Origin: a virus
IMG/VR virus record: IMGVR_UViG_3300021180_000005
Coordinates: 39,650 to 103,649 of that record
Direction: 5' to 3' (one strand)
Length of the DNA: 64,000 nt
Each line of letters opens with the position of its first letter. Within the stretch, counting starts at the first letter, position 1. The notes beneath the pieces were generated by a model. That model was not told the DNA's origin. It made no database searches and was given only the letters and a program-made list of their open reading frames with translations. This document shows, in pieces, positions 27,215 to 35,668 of the stretch. Both the position numbers and the translations under genes were made by a program.

Positions 27215-29806
27215 TTATGCTATTGGTTCTTCTAATGCTTTTGGAATTGCCTTGCCTGCTATCTTATGATCTAACGCCTCTGCTGCATGTTGTGCAAACA
27301 TTTCGGGTGTAGATTGTACGCTCATTTTTGCAAGCAATTGCGTAGCTACTGGAGGAGGCATCTTGCTTATATCGGCGGAAATGCTCTCACTTGGTGGCTT
27401 TGGAGGAGGCTGGTTAGCTGCTGCAATTTTCTTTGCTTGTGCTAAATGCTCCATAAAATGCAAGTGTACATTGGCAAAACCTGCCTGTTGTTCTGGTGTT
27501 CCCCAGCGGAATTTTTGTCCCTCGATAGAATTTAACCACTCTCCGCATTCACTTGCCTCTACGCTATGATTCTCACTTTCATCCTGCGCAACTGGCACGG
27601 TGCTCACCTGCTGTGGCATTGATTGCATACCCTTTTGCAGCTGATCTACCATAGCTGCTGCTTGTGGTGGCACTTGCTGTCCACTCAAAGCTGCAGCCTT
27701 CATACCTGTAGTGACTTTTTCCAGTCCAACTTGCATTTGAACAAGTTGTGGGTTAGGCATAGGTCCGCTACGTAGAAGTTTTTCAAATTCGCATCTCTGT
27801 TTAGTTACAGAAGATGCTCCTTCTACTTTGAAGTTCTTCAAACGCAAAGCGCTTGATACTTCTACTAAATTAGCAGGGCTGAATATCCACTGTGCAAACG
27901 GTGTTCCGGGTGCGGTAATTGCTTTATCAACCAAGCTCATTACCTTTACCGATTTTTGTTCTTCAGTTTCTGGAATAGATGGGTTGCTTTCTGGATAACA
28001 CAGCACATTGCCGCCTAGCAAGTTTGCAGTGTTAACAGATATGTTCTTACCATCTATGTTCTGTTTTATTTCTTTACCATCACGGCACTCTGCTGCACAT
28101 TTAACAGCCTGTGCGGCTGCAGCGGCGAACATGTCCTGAATATTATTCCATGGACATCCTACGCGCTGTAGAGCTTGATCCCTTTGAATAACAGCGTTTC
28201 CTACTGTATTCTCTCCTGTAGCGTTACCAAACAGGGAAGGAAGTGCTCCTGATATTTCTTCAGAAAGTGTAGTGATAAACCATTTGATGAAATCCGGCAA
28301 CGCTGGTTGGTGCTGTGGCGTTGGTTCCACCATGATATATTGTGATTCTGTAGTCAACCCCGGTTGTGGTAGAAATGGCCCTATACTGCCGGGAACGTTG
28401 GGTTCTTTCTTAATAGCATCCATATCGAATGCTTCAGAATTCATCCACTTCTTTGGTACTGTACGCTTAAAGAAGTCGTCTAAAAGATCAACCCAATCGT
28501 TAATTCTTTTTTGGACGGAAATTAACGCAGTGCCCATGGCTCTGCGATTTTGTCCTTTGCCTGCCGAAGGATGTCCTATGACTATATGGTCATCCATCTT
28601 CTCGTTTCTTGAGAAGGCGTACTCTTGTCCAGCGCGTGCCAATAGAACACCGTCTGGAAATGCTTCTAGTAGTTCTGCTTTAACTTCATCGCCAACGGAC
28701 TGGTCGAGAAACATTGATGGACGCATCCATGTATACTTAACAGTGGTATGGCGACTCAATGAATCTCCGGTTACGTATGCACCAAGTACTGCCTGTCGTA
28801 CGTTCTCTCTTGCGATACGGTCTAACTGTGTCGCTGATTGACCGTCAGTGCCGGGACTAATTTTGCTTGCAATCCATGGGAACATACCACGAACCATAGC
28901 AACATCATAATCCAGCATCAGTTGTACATACTGCATCTCAGAGAAGTTATCCACAGATATAGGAACCTTATGGTCTAGTTTTCCGTGTACTGTAGTTACT
29001 TCCATACCAAGGGGCTTCTTGGAATTATTTCCTACTCCTGCCGAATTTAGAAGTCCCTCTATCTCTCCTCCGGTTTCTGCGGCGGATTCTGTGGTCTCTA
29101 AGAAATCCTCCTGTCCTTCTTGTCCGGTAGGTGTGCTGTCTGGAGGGTTAAGAATGTTCTCAGGTACAGTTGGTGTTCCCTGATCTTTCTCAAAACCGTA
29201 CTTCTGTCCGTTCAGCTCATATCTCGTCCACATCAACGTGCGATCTTCATTCCAAAATACTCTTGCGCATTGCACTAGTAAATCGTGAAGATTATTATTT
29301 CTTGACCATATGTCTTTGAATCTAGCAGCTTCTTCGGCTGCTATCTTATCTGGTCCCCACTCCGGGTCTACGGGAAAAAATTCTACCTTAGGTATCTCTC
29401 GTGACAGTGCAGAGACAATAATGTCTCCCTTTGGTCCGTACACGTTTGTGTCGTATATGCTATTGTGATTTCTCTCGTTGGCTTTCTTTCCTTGTCCGCC
29501 TCCGGGTAGTTCCCAACCTCCTCGCTTACCACGAAGAAGATGCTGATAGCCTCTCTCAAAATGAAGAGCTTCCCATGCTTGCTCAACTTCCATACGTCGT
29601 GCAGCTACATCTGCTTTCGTGCAGATATCATCAAGCGCAATCAACGTACCTCGTGCTGTGTCTGATAACTCAGCAAACGGCTCTGGAGAATAAGGGAATG
29701 GCGCATATACTCCCAGTGGACTATCGTTAGGAGACTCTGGTGCATCACCTTGCTTATTGGAACCTTCAGCCTCTAGTCCTGTTACCTCTGAAACGTCGTC
29801 TGCCAT
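27215..29806 (-). CDS. Portal protein
   Basis: 863 residues, the size class of P22/podovirus-like portals. Portal-type features include the N-terminal YQHLLRG... region, GDIIVSALSREIPKVEF, long central helices (QKRINDWVDLLDDFFKRTVPKKW) and the ALPSLFGNATGENTVGNAV segment, followed by a Gln/Pro-rich helical tail (MQSMPQQVSTVPVAQ). It forms the dodecameric ring through which the terminase pumps DNA. Order terminase, small genes, portal, scaffold, capsid supports this. Confidence 0.85.
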   Translation of the reverse strand: MADDVSEVTGLEAEGSNKQGDAPESPNDSPLGVYAPFPYSPEPFAELSDTARGTLIALDDICTKADVAARRMEVEQAWEALHFERGYQHLLRGKRGGWELPGGGQGKKANERNHNSIYDTNVYGPKGDIIVSALSREIPKVEFFPVDPEWGPDKIAAEEAARFKDIWSRNNNLHDLLVQCARVFWNEDRTLMWTRYELNGQKYGFEKDQGTPTVPENILNPPDSTPTGQEGQEDFLETTESAAETGGEIEGLLNSAGVGNNSKKPLGMEVTTVHGKLDHKVPISVDNFSEMQYVQLMLDYDVAMVRGMFPWIASKISPGTDGQSATQLDRIARENVRQAVLGAYVTGDSLSRHTTVKYTWMRPSMFLDQSVGDEVKAELLEAFPDGVLLARAGQEYAFSRNEKMDDHIVIGHPSAGKGQNRRAMGTALISVQKRINDWVDLLDDFFKRTVPKKWMNSEAFDMDAIKKEPNVPGSIGPFLPQPGLTTESQYIMVEPTPQHQPALPDFIKWFITTLSEEISGALPSLFGNATGENTVGNAVIQRDQALQRVGCPWNNIQDMFAAAAAQAVKCAAECRDGKEIKQNIDGKNISVNTANLLGGNVLCYPESNPSIPETEEQKSVKVMSLVDKAITAPGTPFAQWIFSPANLVEVSSALRLKNFKVEGASSVTKQRCEFEKLLRSGPMPNPQLVQMQVGLEKVTTGMKAAALSGQQVPPQAAAMVDQLQKGMQSMPQQVSTVPVAQDESENHSVEASECGEWLNSIEGQKFRWGTPEQQAGFANVHLHFMEHLAQAKKIAAANQPPPKPPSESISADISKMPPPVATQLLAKMSVQSTPEMFAQHAAEALDHKIAGKAIPKALEEPIA

Positions 29807-29820
29807 TTTATAGCCTCTTC

Positions 29821-30030
29821 TTAGTGCCGCATAGCGGCGAACCCTTTGGCCGAAGCCTTCATATGCTTTACGTGCTCACTGTCTCCCGGCTTAGGTTCTT
29901 TTTGCGAAGCCGTCAGTTTCTTACCTTGCGGAACTCCTAAAGCTTCGTGGAGTCCACCTTTCTTAATTTCGAATGAACCTTTCGATCCAAGGTCCACTTC
30001 GTGCTTTTTGTGACCAATACCTGTTGCCAT
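29821..30030 (-). CDS. Small basic protein with N-terminal GIG motif
   Basis: 69 residues, start ATG at 30030 after GGAGAAGTG. It begins MATGIGHKKHEVDLGSKGSF and is rich in Lys, His and Gly, with a C-terminal HMKASAKGFAAM. The opening TGIG followed by basic residues recurs in the next upstream genes. No family recognised; a packaged internal protein is possible. Confidence 0.55.
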   Translation of the reverse strand: MATGIGHKKHEVDLGSKGSFEIKKGGLHEALGVPQGKKLTASQKEPKPGDSEHVKHMKASAKGFAAMRH

Positions 30031-30038
30031 CACTTCTC

Positions 30039-30185
30039 CTACTTTTTAGTAGCGCGTGCGTTTGTACCTTTTTTAACACCCATAATCACTCGTTTAAAGG
30101 AAGATGGATTCTGATCTTTTGCAGACAAAGGAGGTTGTTGTGGTGATGGGTTCAGTTTGGTTCTTCGTCCTATTCCTGTTGACAT
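30039..30185 (-). CDS. Small basic protein with N-terminal GIG motif
   Basis: 48 residues: MSTGIGRRTKLNPSPQQPP at the start, then a basic tail with VIMGVKKGTNARATKK. It has GGAGAATGTA upstream of the ATG and is separated by 8 nt from the next gene and 9 nt from the preceding one. It belongs to the run of short genes between portal and terminase. Function unknown. Confidence 0.6.
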   Translation of the reverse strand: MSTGIGRRTKLNPSPQQPPLSAKDQNPSSFKRVIMGVKKGTNARATKK

Positions 30186-30194
30186 TACATTCTC

Positions 30195-30371
30195 CTATGC
30201 AGCTCTCATAGAGCCCTTTACTAATTGACCACCAGAATCAACTCTTGGTTTCTTTCTACGCGGTGCAGGCATAGGTGCCTCTCCCTGTAGCCAACTAGGT
30301 AAAGGTGTAGAGTTTACAGACGCAGTCTCTGCTGGTACTTTTGGTTTCTTTGGTGTTCCTAGTCCTATCAT
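30195..30371 (-). CDS. Small basic protein with N-terminal GLG motif
   Basis: 58 residues: MIGLGTPKKPKVPAETAS at the start, Pro-rich middle (PLPSWLQGEAPMPAPRRKK) and RVDSGGQLVKGSM at the end. Its ATG overlaps the stop of the upstream Cys-rich gene (ATGA, 30368-30371). Same N-terminal theme as its neighbours. Function unknown. Confidence 0.6.
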   Translation of the reverse strand: MIGLGTPKKPKVPAETASVNSTPLPSWLQGEAPMPAPRRKKPRVDSGGQLVKGSMRAA

Positions 30372-30967
30372 TTTGCCTCCGCTGGTTCGTTGTCTTCACA
30401 GCAGGCGTTATCTTCTACTGAGTGACCTTTTAATGCGCACCAGCGTGTACGTCCTTCGCTGTCTGGTTTGGGCATTTGATTTTGTCCGTATTCACACCTA
30501 ACACACCCAAAACCTTTAGGGTTTTCTGTAGAACCAAATCCTATGCGCTTATCATCCATTCTGCCTTTTGGGCAGTATCTAGCTTCTGGGTCTCCAGCGT
30601 TTCTAATTTCCCAATATCCACAGCTTTCAGCAGTAGGATTTTCCAGAGGTTTAATACGTATGAGACACTCTGATTTTCCAACAAACTTATTACACGCTGA
30701 ACTAGAGCCATCTTTGCACCCGCCACAAAGGTACGCACCTTTTGGATCATACGTATTAGGTAGTCCACATTTAGAGTCCGCATACGACGCCAAACGCACA
30801 CTATCAAGGCGTCTTTTAGCCCATTCTACTTCATCTTTTGCTGTGAAGTTTTCTCTAGGTACAACAAACAACCCGTCTTTAACAGGCCCATATAAAATAG
30901 GTCTAAGGTTGTCATCTTTAGAGTTATTGTTTTCTTCTTTTTTATTACTACCTAATCCCAGAGGCAT
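30368..30967 (-). CDS. Cys-rich protein with N-terminal GLG motif
   Basis: 199 residues from the ATG at 30967, which has GGGAGGAAGAAAA upstream. It begins MPLGLGSNKKEENNN. About 14 cysteines are spread over the C-terminal two thirds (YLCGGCKDG, CGYWEI, RYCPKGRM, CVRCEYG, CCEDNE), suggesting an iron-sulfur or multi-zinc protein. It lies in the virion block between terminase and portal. No family recognised. Confidence 0.65.
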   Translation of the reverse strand: MPLGLGSNKKEENNNSKDDNLRPILYGPVKDGLFVVPRENFTAKDEVEWAKRRLDSVRLASYADSKCGLPNTYDPKGAYLCGGCKDGSSSACNKFVGKSECLIRIKPLENPTAESCGYWEIRNAGDPEARYCPKGRMDDKRIGFGSTENPKGFGCVRCEYGQNQMPKPDSEGRTRWCALKGHSVEDNACCEDNEPAEAK

Positions 30968-31124
30968 TTTTCTTCCTCCCAAATCCCGGAGCCTTCTTAC
31001 GCTCAGGGAGTCCCTTAGGAGAGCCTGTTGCACCAATCCACTCCTTGACTCCCGAATTCCCTAGCTTCTCTTTAGCGTCATCTGTGTGCAACCATCTGAA
31101 TTGTGCCTTAGATTCTGCTGGCAT
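30948..31124 (-). CDS. Small basic phage protein, unknown
   Basis: 58 residues from ATG 31124 to TAG 30948, preceded by CTCAGGAGTAAGAT. Sequence opens MPAESKAQFRWLHTDDAK and ends with a basic stretch ERKKAPGFGRKK; it overlaps the next gene's start by 20 nt. The SKAQ...W opening and the PKGLPER segment are common in short phage structural-region proteins of unknown function. Confidence 0.7.
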   Translation of the reverse strand: MPAESKAQFRWLHTDDAKEKLGNSGVKEWIGATGSPKGLPERKKAPGFGRKKNASGIR

Positions 31125-31127
31125 ATC

Positions 31128-31637
31128 TTACTCCTGAGCGTAGATATCAGGGGCCATGAATCCATCTTCCTCTGAAGATGCTCCCTGTTGTGCCTTTCCC
31201 TTATGGAACGGACTATCCTTCTCTTCGTTACCTTCTTTGCCTGCAGGAGGTACTGCAGATAATTCTCGCGCCTCGTCGTGTGCTTTGTGTGCATGCTCAT
31301 GGACATTTGTATGAACATGGCCATCTGCATGGTGACTTTGAACGGTGTGACGCCCTGAGGCTTCATCGTGGTGGATTACTACTTTATGTGCTTTTCCGTG
31401 TTCTTTAACAGCAGGGTGTTCTTCCCCGCCATGCATTTCATCATGCATCTCAGATTCTTTATCTTCAAAATTCTTGTCCATACCTTCGCGCTCACCAGCT
31501 TCAAACTCTGGTGTTTCCTTAGCTTCATGCTCAGGCGATTCGCTATGCATACCATCTTCGGTATGTGCTTCGTCGTACTTGCGACCTGCGAAGATTGATC
31601 CAAACTTCTTCCCCGGTGTCCGCTTAGATTCGTACAT
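31128..31637 (-). CDS. His/Glu-rich protein with shared N-terminal peptide
   Basis: 169 residues, extremely polar. The N-terminus MYESKRTPGKKFGSIFAGRK is closely similar to that of the phosphatase-like product at 31865-32569. The middle is acidic (Glu, Met, His); a His-rich part follows (HKVVIHHDEASGRHTVQSHH, HVHTNVHEHAHKAHDEA), which could bind metal. It lies in the virion block. The shared N-terminus may be a capsid-sorting or assembly tag. Confidence 0.6.
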   Translation of the reverse strand: MYESKRTPGKKFGSIFAGRKYDEAHTEDGMHSESPEHEAKETPEFEAGEREGMDKNFEDKESEMHDEMHGGEEHPAVKEHGKAHKVVIHHDEASGRHTVQSHHADGHVHTNVHEHAHKAHDEARELSAVPPAGKEGNEEKDSPFHKGKAQQGASSEEDGFMAPDIYAQE

Positions 31638-31665
31638 TTTTAATCTCCTCTTCGGCCATGCCGAG

Positions 31666-31863
31666 TTACTTCAAAAGTTCATTGATCTTTTTCGTTAAGT
31701 CTTCTTTGGTGTTACATACGTACTTGTCAGGCTCAACCCAAGGAGACGGAATCCATCCTTTTTTCTGACTAAGTGTTTTCTTTGGCTCATAACAAGCCTC
31801 AATTTCGTACCCGTTTTTAGCTACACAAATTGACAAACGGGTTAATTTACCTTTATCTGCCAT
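31666..31863 (-). CDS. Small basic protein, unknown
   Basis: 65 residues from the ATG at 31863, placed directly after the stop of the phosphatase-like gene; the longer open frame overlaps that gene and is not used. It contains LTRLSICVAKNGYEIEACYE, a strand-rich core, and KEDLTKKINELL at the end. Similar short proteins occur near portals in phages, without known function. Confidence 0.55.
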   Translation of the reverse strand: MADKGKLTRLSICVAKNGYEIEACYEPKKTLSQKKGWIPSPWVEPDKYVCNTKEDLTKKINELLK

Positions 31864-31864
31864 G

Positions 31865-32569
31865 TTAACTCGCCTCTGGATTATTATTTCTATCGTCTTT
31901 TGATCTCTGTCCCTTAATTGTTTTTGCTGTCCATTTTCCTTCACTGTCTGGTTGCATTGCAAATAAACCGGATTCGTCAATGTCTAGGGCATCTCTATCA
32001 CCTGTACATAATTCACTTATGCGGCGGCATGCTGAGCCAGACAGTACCATAATAAACGGTCCATCCTTCTTTGATTTATTTTGCAGGCCTTCGACAAAAG
32101 GATCAAGCCTGCTAGTAAATTCATCGTAGGACTCTCCATCCGGCGCTTCCTTGGAAGGGTTTTCAAGTAGCTCTTTTACAAACTTCTTGTTTGGCTTCTT
32201 CCGGTCGCCTGCCATGCTTCCAAGGTTCCATGTCTTCATCTTATCCGTTACTTCAATTTTAGGATCAGAAGTAATACCAGACTTAAGTATCTCAGCTGTT
32301 TCTTTTGTTCTCTTCAGGGAAGAAGTATATATACACGTGAAGGGAATACCTTTTAGGTAGTCTGCCAGTACCACTACGATGTTCTTTCTACCTTCGTCAT
32401 CCAGAGGCAAATCCAACCATCCATCGCTGCGATGAAGGTCGTCCAATGCAGTTTGTCCATGTCTAATACAGTATATACGTTGTTTATCCTTTGTTTTTTC
32501 TGCATCGTATCTACGTTGCGCAAATACATTTGGAAATTTCTTATCAGGATTAATCTCTGATTTAAACAT
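31865..32569 (-). CDS. Histidine phosphatase-like (phosphoglycerate mutase fold) protein
   Basis: 234 residues. Residues 31-40 carry the family signature RIYCIRHGQT (R36, H37, G38), followed by YTSSLKRTKETAEIL with the second arginine (R87). The position of the second catalytic His reads MVLSGSACRR (residues 174-183) in place of a SHG-type motif, so activity may be reduced or altered. Residues 1-22 (SEINPDKKFPNVFAQRRYD) match the N-terminus of the His-rich protein two genes on. A phosphatase in the virion block is unusual; a particle-packaged role is inferred. Confidence 0.7.
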   Translation of the reverse strand: MFKSEINPDKKFPNVFAQRRYDAEKTKDKQRIYCIRHGQTALDDLHRSDGWLDLPLDDEGRKNIVVVLADYLKGIPFTCIYTSSLKRTKETAEILKSGITSDPKIEVTDKMKTWNLGSMAGDRKKPNKKFVKELLENPSKEAPDGESYDEFTSRLDPFVEGLQNKSKKDGPFIMVLSGSACRRISELCTGDRDALDIDESGLFAMQPDSEGKWTAKTIKGQRSKDDRNNNPEAS

Positions 32570-32578
32570 AGACCTCCT

Positions 32579-32953
32579 TTAACTCTTGGAGGCCACTGCG
32601 GCTTCCTCTGCTAATTCTTTTTCTATTTGTAAATCATGTGCTTCAACTTCCGCTTGCCAACTTGTTTTGACAGGTGGGGAAGTAAACGATGCGAAACTGG
32701 GCTTCTCTGCGCGTTTACGTGTAGGGTCAATACCTACCCTTGCGTTGATGTTTAATTCGTACATTGAGATTTTAGTTTGGAGAAATGATTTTTCGCTTCT
32801 TAGCTCTGCTATAGTTTGGTCTTTGTCTTGTCGTAGTGCTTGGTTTTCCATTTGCAGTCTAAAAATCTCCGCTTGCATTATCTCTGCTAGACGTGAACCA
32901 AACAGTTTTCTGAGCGCTTCCCTAAACGCCTGCGCTGCATTCACAATGCTCAT
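32579..32953 (-). CDS. Coiled-coil protein, unknown
   Basis: 124 residues from the ATG at 32953, which overlaps the terminase stop (ATGA). Residues about 25-70 form a coiled coil (MQAEIFRLQMENQALRQDKD, TIAELRSEKSFLQTKI); a Pro/Lys-rich linker and a helical Glu/Ala-rich tail follow. It could be a packaging or head-assembly factor. No family recognised. Confidence 0.6.
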   Translation of the reverse strand: MSIVNAAQAFREALRKLFGSRLAEIMQAEIFRLQMENQALRQDKDQTIAELRSEKSFLQTKISMYELNINARVGIDPTRKRAEKPSFASFTSPPVKTSWQAEVEAHDLQIEKELAEEAAVASKS

Positions 32954-34626
32954 GCTGAGTCCTTCCCCATCCACACTGGCTGGTCCTGCGGCTTAAATGA
33001 TAAGGTTTTGTTTGCTGCCTCTGCATCTAGTTTCATTTTTAAGAAATGCGCCGCAAGGGGATCATTCTTCTTTAATGCAGCTATTCTCTCTGCCTCTGCT
33101 TGCGCTTCTGGTTTTTTCTTTGCGGCTAAATGACCATACAGACCATAACGCAGAGCATCATAGCAGTCGTCCCCTTTTGCGTCTACTTTTAGAACATCGT
33201 CTAAATTGTCTGGGTCACGCATTAAGGTTGGAATAGCAAGTATAATTTCTTTACAGGTATCTAAGAAAACCAGCTCACCCTTTTTTAGCATATTGTACAT
33301 CAAGGATGCAGAACCAATACGGTCCCTAGTGGCAGGTGTCACAGAAGGCAAACCTACTACTCGTAATGCACGTGAGTACTCATCTGCTGGTGATCTAGCT
33401 TCCATCTGTCTAGCAAATTTTTCATGAGAAAAATATATGGCTTTAAGTTTGAAAGTTTGTCCATTTGGGAGCTTACATTTAGCTTGAAGGATAGACACTA
33501 GCTGATCCATGGTCTTACCTCCAGTTACAACTATTTCTCCAAAGCAAACTGTTTTAAGTTTATAATCTTCTCCTACCGAGTTCTTAACCATCGCTTTTGT
33601 AAATAAATATAAAGCATTTGCATGCTGTACTCCCCAGTCATGTCCTGCCCATACTGGTTGATAGTCTTGCCAAATTATAGCTTCTGGGTCTTCTCTTAGA
33701 TTTATAACGTGATAGTATGAATCAAACACGTCAAAATATTGCCCCTCTACTGTTCCATCTAAGCCGAGAAGCATTTTATCTCGCTTCGCCTTAGGCATAG
33801 ACATGAGTCTGGAAATAATTCCGGGATCACGTTTTAGCAGTTCAGTGTTATCCATCACTGTAGAACGTTGACAGGCGTACTTACTTGGGTCGTAAATGCA
33901 CCGCCATTCTCCGCCTTCGGTTACCCACCATGTGCCATTGGTTTCATCCTTGCGTGCATCCTCAGGCTTATCCCATGGCTCTTTTTCTACAAAAAGTTTT
34001 CTATAGTATTCATAGTGAGGCCCAAGTGGATTGCTACATCCAATAATTACTGGAACCGGAAGATTACCCGCCTCATCGCGTTGGCAACCGGGATTAATTA
34101 TGTTTCTAGAATACAACATTAACCACGCATCTGCTGAGAACTGTCCACACTCATCTACTAAAATTCCACAATATGCTTGTCCTAGATATTGAGCAATATC
34201 TTTTTCTCTTAAGTTGTTGCAATGCCCAAATATAATTTTGGAACCATTTTTAAAAGTAGCTACGTGCTTTGTTTGGTCGTAATCGTATAGTTCTTTTGGT
34301 ACGAAAGTACGAAAGTCGCTAATGGCCCCTGCCTCTAGTTCCTTAAAGGTTCTGCGAAGGACAAGAACATTACACCCCGAAAATTGTAAACAATAATGCA
34401 TGGTTAAATAAAGTAACCAACCTGAGGTTTTACCGCTACGAATGCCGCCAACACTTAAGACTTGCTGTGCCACAGGCTGGACATAAACTTTACCGTTCCT
34501 CATTACATTTCTAAGCAGCTCCGTCTGTTTCGGTTGAAATCTGAATATCTTCTCGAAGTTAAGAGTACCGTCAGCGTTGATATACGCAGGACGTTCTCCT
34601 CCCTCGATTATTTTTTTTCTAGGCAT
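32950..34626 (-). CDS. terL: Terminase large subunit
   Basis: About 558 residues from the ATG at 34626, which overlaps the end of the inserted HNH gene by 8 nt. ATPase: Walker A GGIRSGKTSG (residues about 60-69), adenine-side VLRRTFKELEAGAI, Walker B GILVDEC (D158, E159). The C-terminal nuclease half starts around AGHDWGVQHANALYLF. It packages DNA into proheads through the portal. Small-subunit candidate 35156-35668 lies upstream, separated by an endonuclease gene. Confidence 0.92.
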   Translation of the reverse strand: MPRKKIIEGGERPAYINADGTLNFEKIFRFQPKQTELLRNVMRNGKVYVQPVAQQVLSVGGIRSGKTSGWLLYLTMHYCLQFSGCNVLVLRRTFKELEAGAISDFRTFVPKELYDYDQTKHVATFKNGSKIIFGHCNNLREKDIAQYLGQAYCGILVDECGQFSADAWLMLYSRNIINPGCQRDEAGNLPVPVIIGCSNPLGPHYEYYRKLFVEKEPWDKPEDARKDETNGTWWVTEGGEWRCIYDPSKYACQRSTVMDNTELLKRDPGIISRLMSMPKAKRDKMLLGLDGTVEGQYFDVFDSYYHVINLREDPEAIIWQDYQPVWAGHDWGVQHANALYLFTKAMVKNSVGEDYKLKTVCFGEIVVTGGKTMDQLVSILQAKCKLPNGQTFKLKAIYFSHEKFARQMEARSPADEYSRALRVVGLPSVTPATRDRIGSASLMYNMLKKGELVFLDTCKEIILAIPTLMRDPDNLDDVLKVDAKGDDCYDALRYGLYGHLAAKKKPEAQAEAERIAALKKNDPLAAHFLKMKLDAEAANKTLSFKPQDQPVWMGKDSA

Positions 34627-35083
34627 CTGAGTGCTTTCTACATAAGTCTGTTCGGAAAGCTGCGCTACAGGTAGTACCACAAAACTTTTTCTTTTTTGTC
34701 TGTGCAGTAATTGGTGCACCACATTCCCAACAGCTTATTGTCCATGGTTTTCTTAACAAAGGTCGCCCAGTTCTCCCAATTCCACGTGGAGCATGGTGAA
34801 CTCTATGCTCCCTAACAGGAAGCAGCTCATAGTTACTTCCGTCAATTGGGTTATTAAGTGGATTTTCATCTTTATGATGCACTTCAAACCCTTCATCAAT
34901 GCTACCGTTTTTGCTTTCATAAATAGCAACATGAAGGTACGTTTTAATTCCCTGTCTCCAACCTTTGTAATAAACTCTATCAGACCTTCGTGCGGATTCT
35001 GGGTATCTGTAATAAATAACATCTTCGAACACCACAGTTTGTGAAACAGCAGGCGTACGGTCTTTTCTAAATCCTTTTGGCAT
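34619..35083 (-). CDS. HNH homing endonuclease with zinc finger
   Basis: 154 residues. HNH core: YLHVAIYESKNG, EGFEVHHKDENPLNNPIDG, SNYELLPVREHRVHHAP. A C-terminal zinc finger (CWECGAPIT... KKFCGTTCS) follows. It is wedged between the terminase subunit genes and overlaps terL by 8 nt; a pseudoknot leader precedes it. Confidence 0.85.
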   Translation of the reverse strand: MPKGFRKDRTPAVSQTVVFEDVIYYRYPESARRSDRVYYKGWRQGIKTYLHVAIYESKNGSIDEGFEVHHKDENPLNNPIDGSNYELLPVREHRVHHAPRGIGRTGRPLLRKPWTISCWECGAPITAQTKKKKFCGTTCSAAFRTDLCRKHSDA

Positions 35084-35095
35084 TGCTTTACTCCT

Positions 35096-35137
35096 CCATT
35101 AAAGGTCGAGGAGAGCGGTGTTAATGGCACCGCCCTC
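35096..35137 (-). promoter_or_regulatory. SD-sequestering pseudoknot, copy 4
   Basis: Minus-strand RNA: stem GAGGGCGGTG/CACCGCTCTC (35128-35137 with 35111-35120), loop CCATTAA (35121-35127), complementary to TTAATGG (35096-35102), which runs into GGAGGAG. One stem pair is G-U in the minus-strand RNA but would be an A-C mismatch in plus-strand RNA, which indicates that the minus-strand transcript is the selected one. Confidence 0.75.
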
Positions 35138-35155
35138 TACTCTGCTCCAAGCTGA

Positions 35156-35668
35156 TCAAGGCTTGGGATTTGTATGTACATCCAAAACTTCTGCAAAGCT
35201 AGGCTTAAGAAGTTCCTTAGGTTTTTCCTCTATAATTTCTGGGTGCATCAACTGTGGAGCTTGTATAACTACTACTTTCACTGCTTGATGTGTGAGCTTG
35301 TCCAACTCTTGCTCTGATGGGTCTTCCTTTCCTAGGCCTCTACGCATAAGTATCTCGTACGCCTTAGCCGCAGCCATCATGGCTTTGGGATCAGAGTCGG
35401 GATTCTGCGCTATACGCAGCATGTTCAAAGTAGCTACATCGCATTCGGATAATCCTTCTTTACCTTTTTCTTTACTGGGTGAGTAAAGAATTTTCCTTAT
35501 GCGTCTCGTAAATTCAATTGTTGGTATTAGTGGTTTAGGTTTCTTAACAAAATGTCCTTTATCACTACGCAACATTTCTCGAACGCCACCTTCTTTTGTT
35601 TTTACTACAACTAAAGAAGTACCTTCAGGCAACTCCTGAGATATTGGTTTTGGTTCTGAATTAGACAT
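35156..35668 (-). CDS. Terminase small subunit candidate
   Basis: 170 residues, helical and basic. The middle (IEFTRRIRKILYSPSKEKGKEG, DVATLNMLRIAQNP, AMMAAAKAYEILMRRGLGKED) has the helix pattern of DNA-binding small terminase subunits. It lies just upstream of terL (apart from the inserted HNH gene) and overlaps the endonuclease gene upstream by 8 nt. Assignment rests on position, size and helicity, as small subunits are poorly conserved. Confidence 0.55.
   Translation of the reverse strand: MSNSEPKPISQELPEGTSLVVVKTKEGGVREMLRSDKGHFVKKPKPLIPTIEFTRRIRKILYSPSKEKGKEGLSECDVATLNMLRIAQNPDSDPKAMMAAAKAYEILMRRGLGKEDPSEQELDKLTHQAVKVVVIQAPQLMHPEIIEEKPKELLKPSFAEVLDVHTNPKP

Noticed and set aside
31061-31366. 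Open frame overlapping the His-rich gene
   Set aside because: It runs in another frame of the same strand across two better-supported genes (31128-31637 and 30948-31124); composition is random-like.
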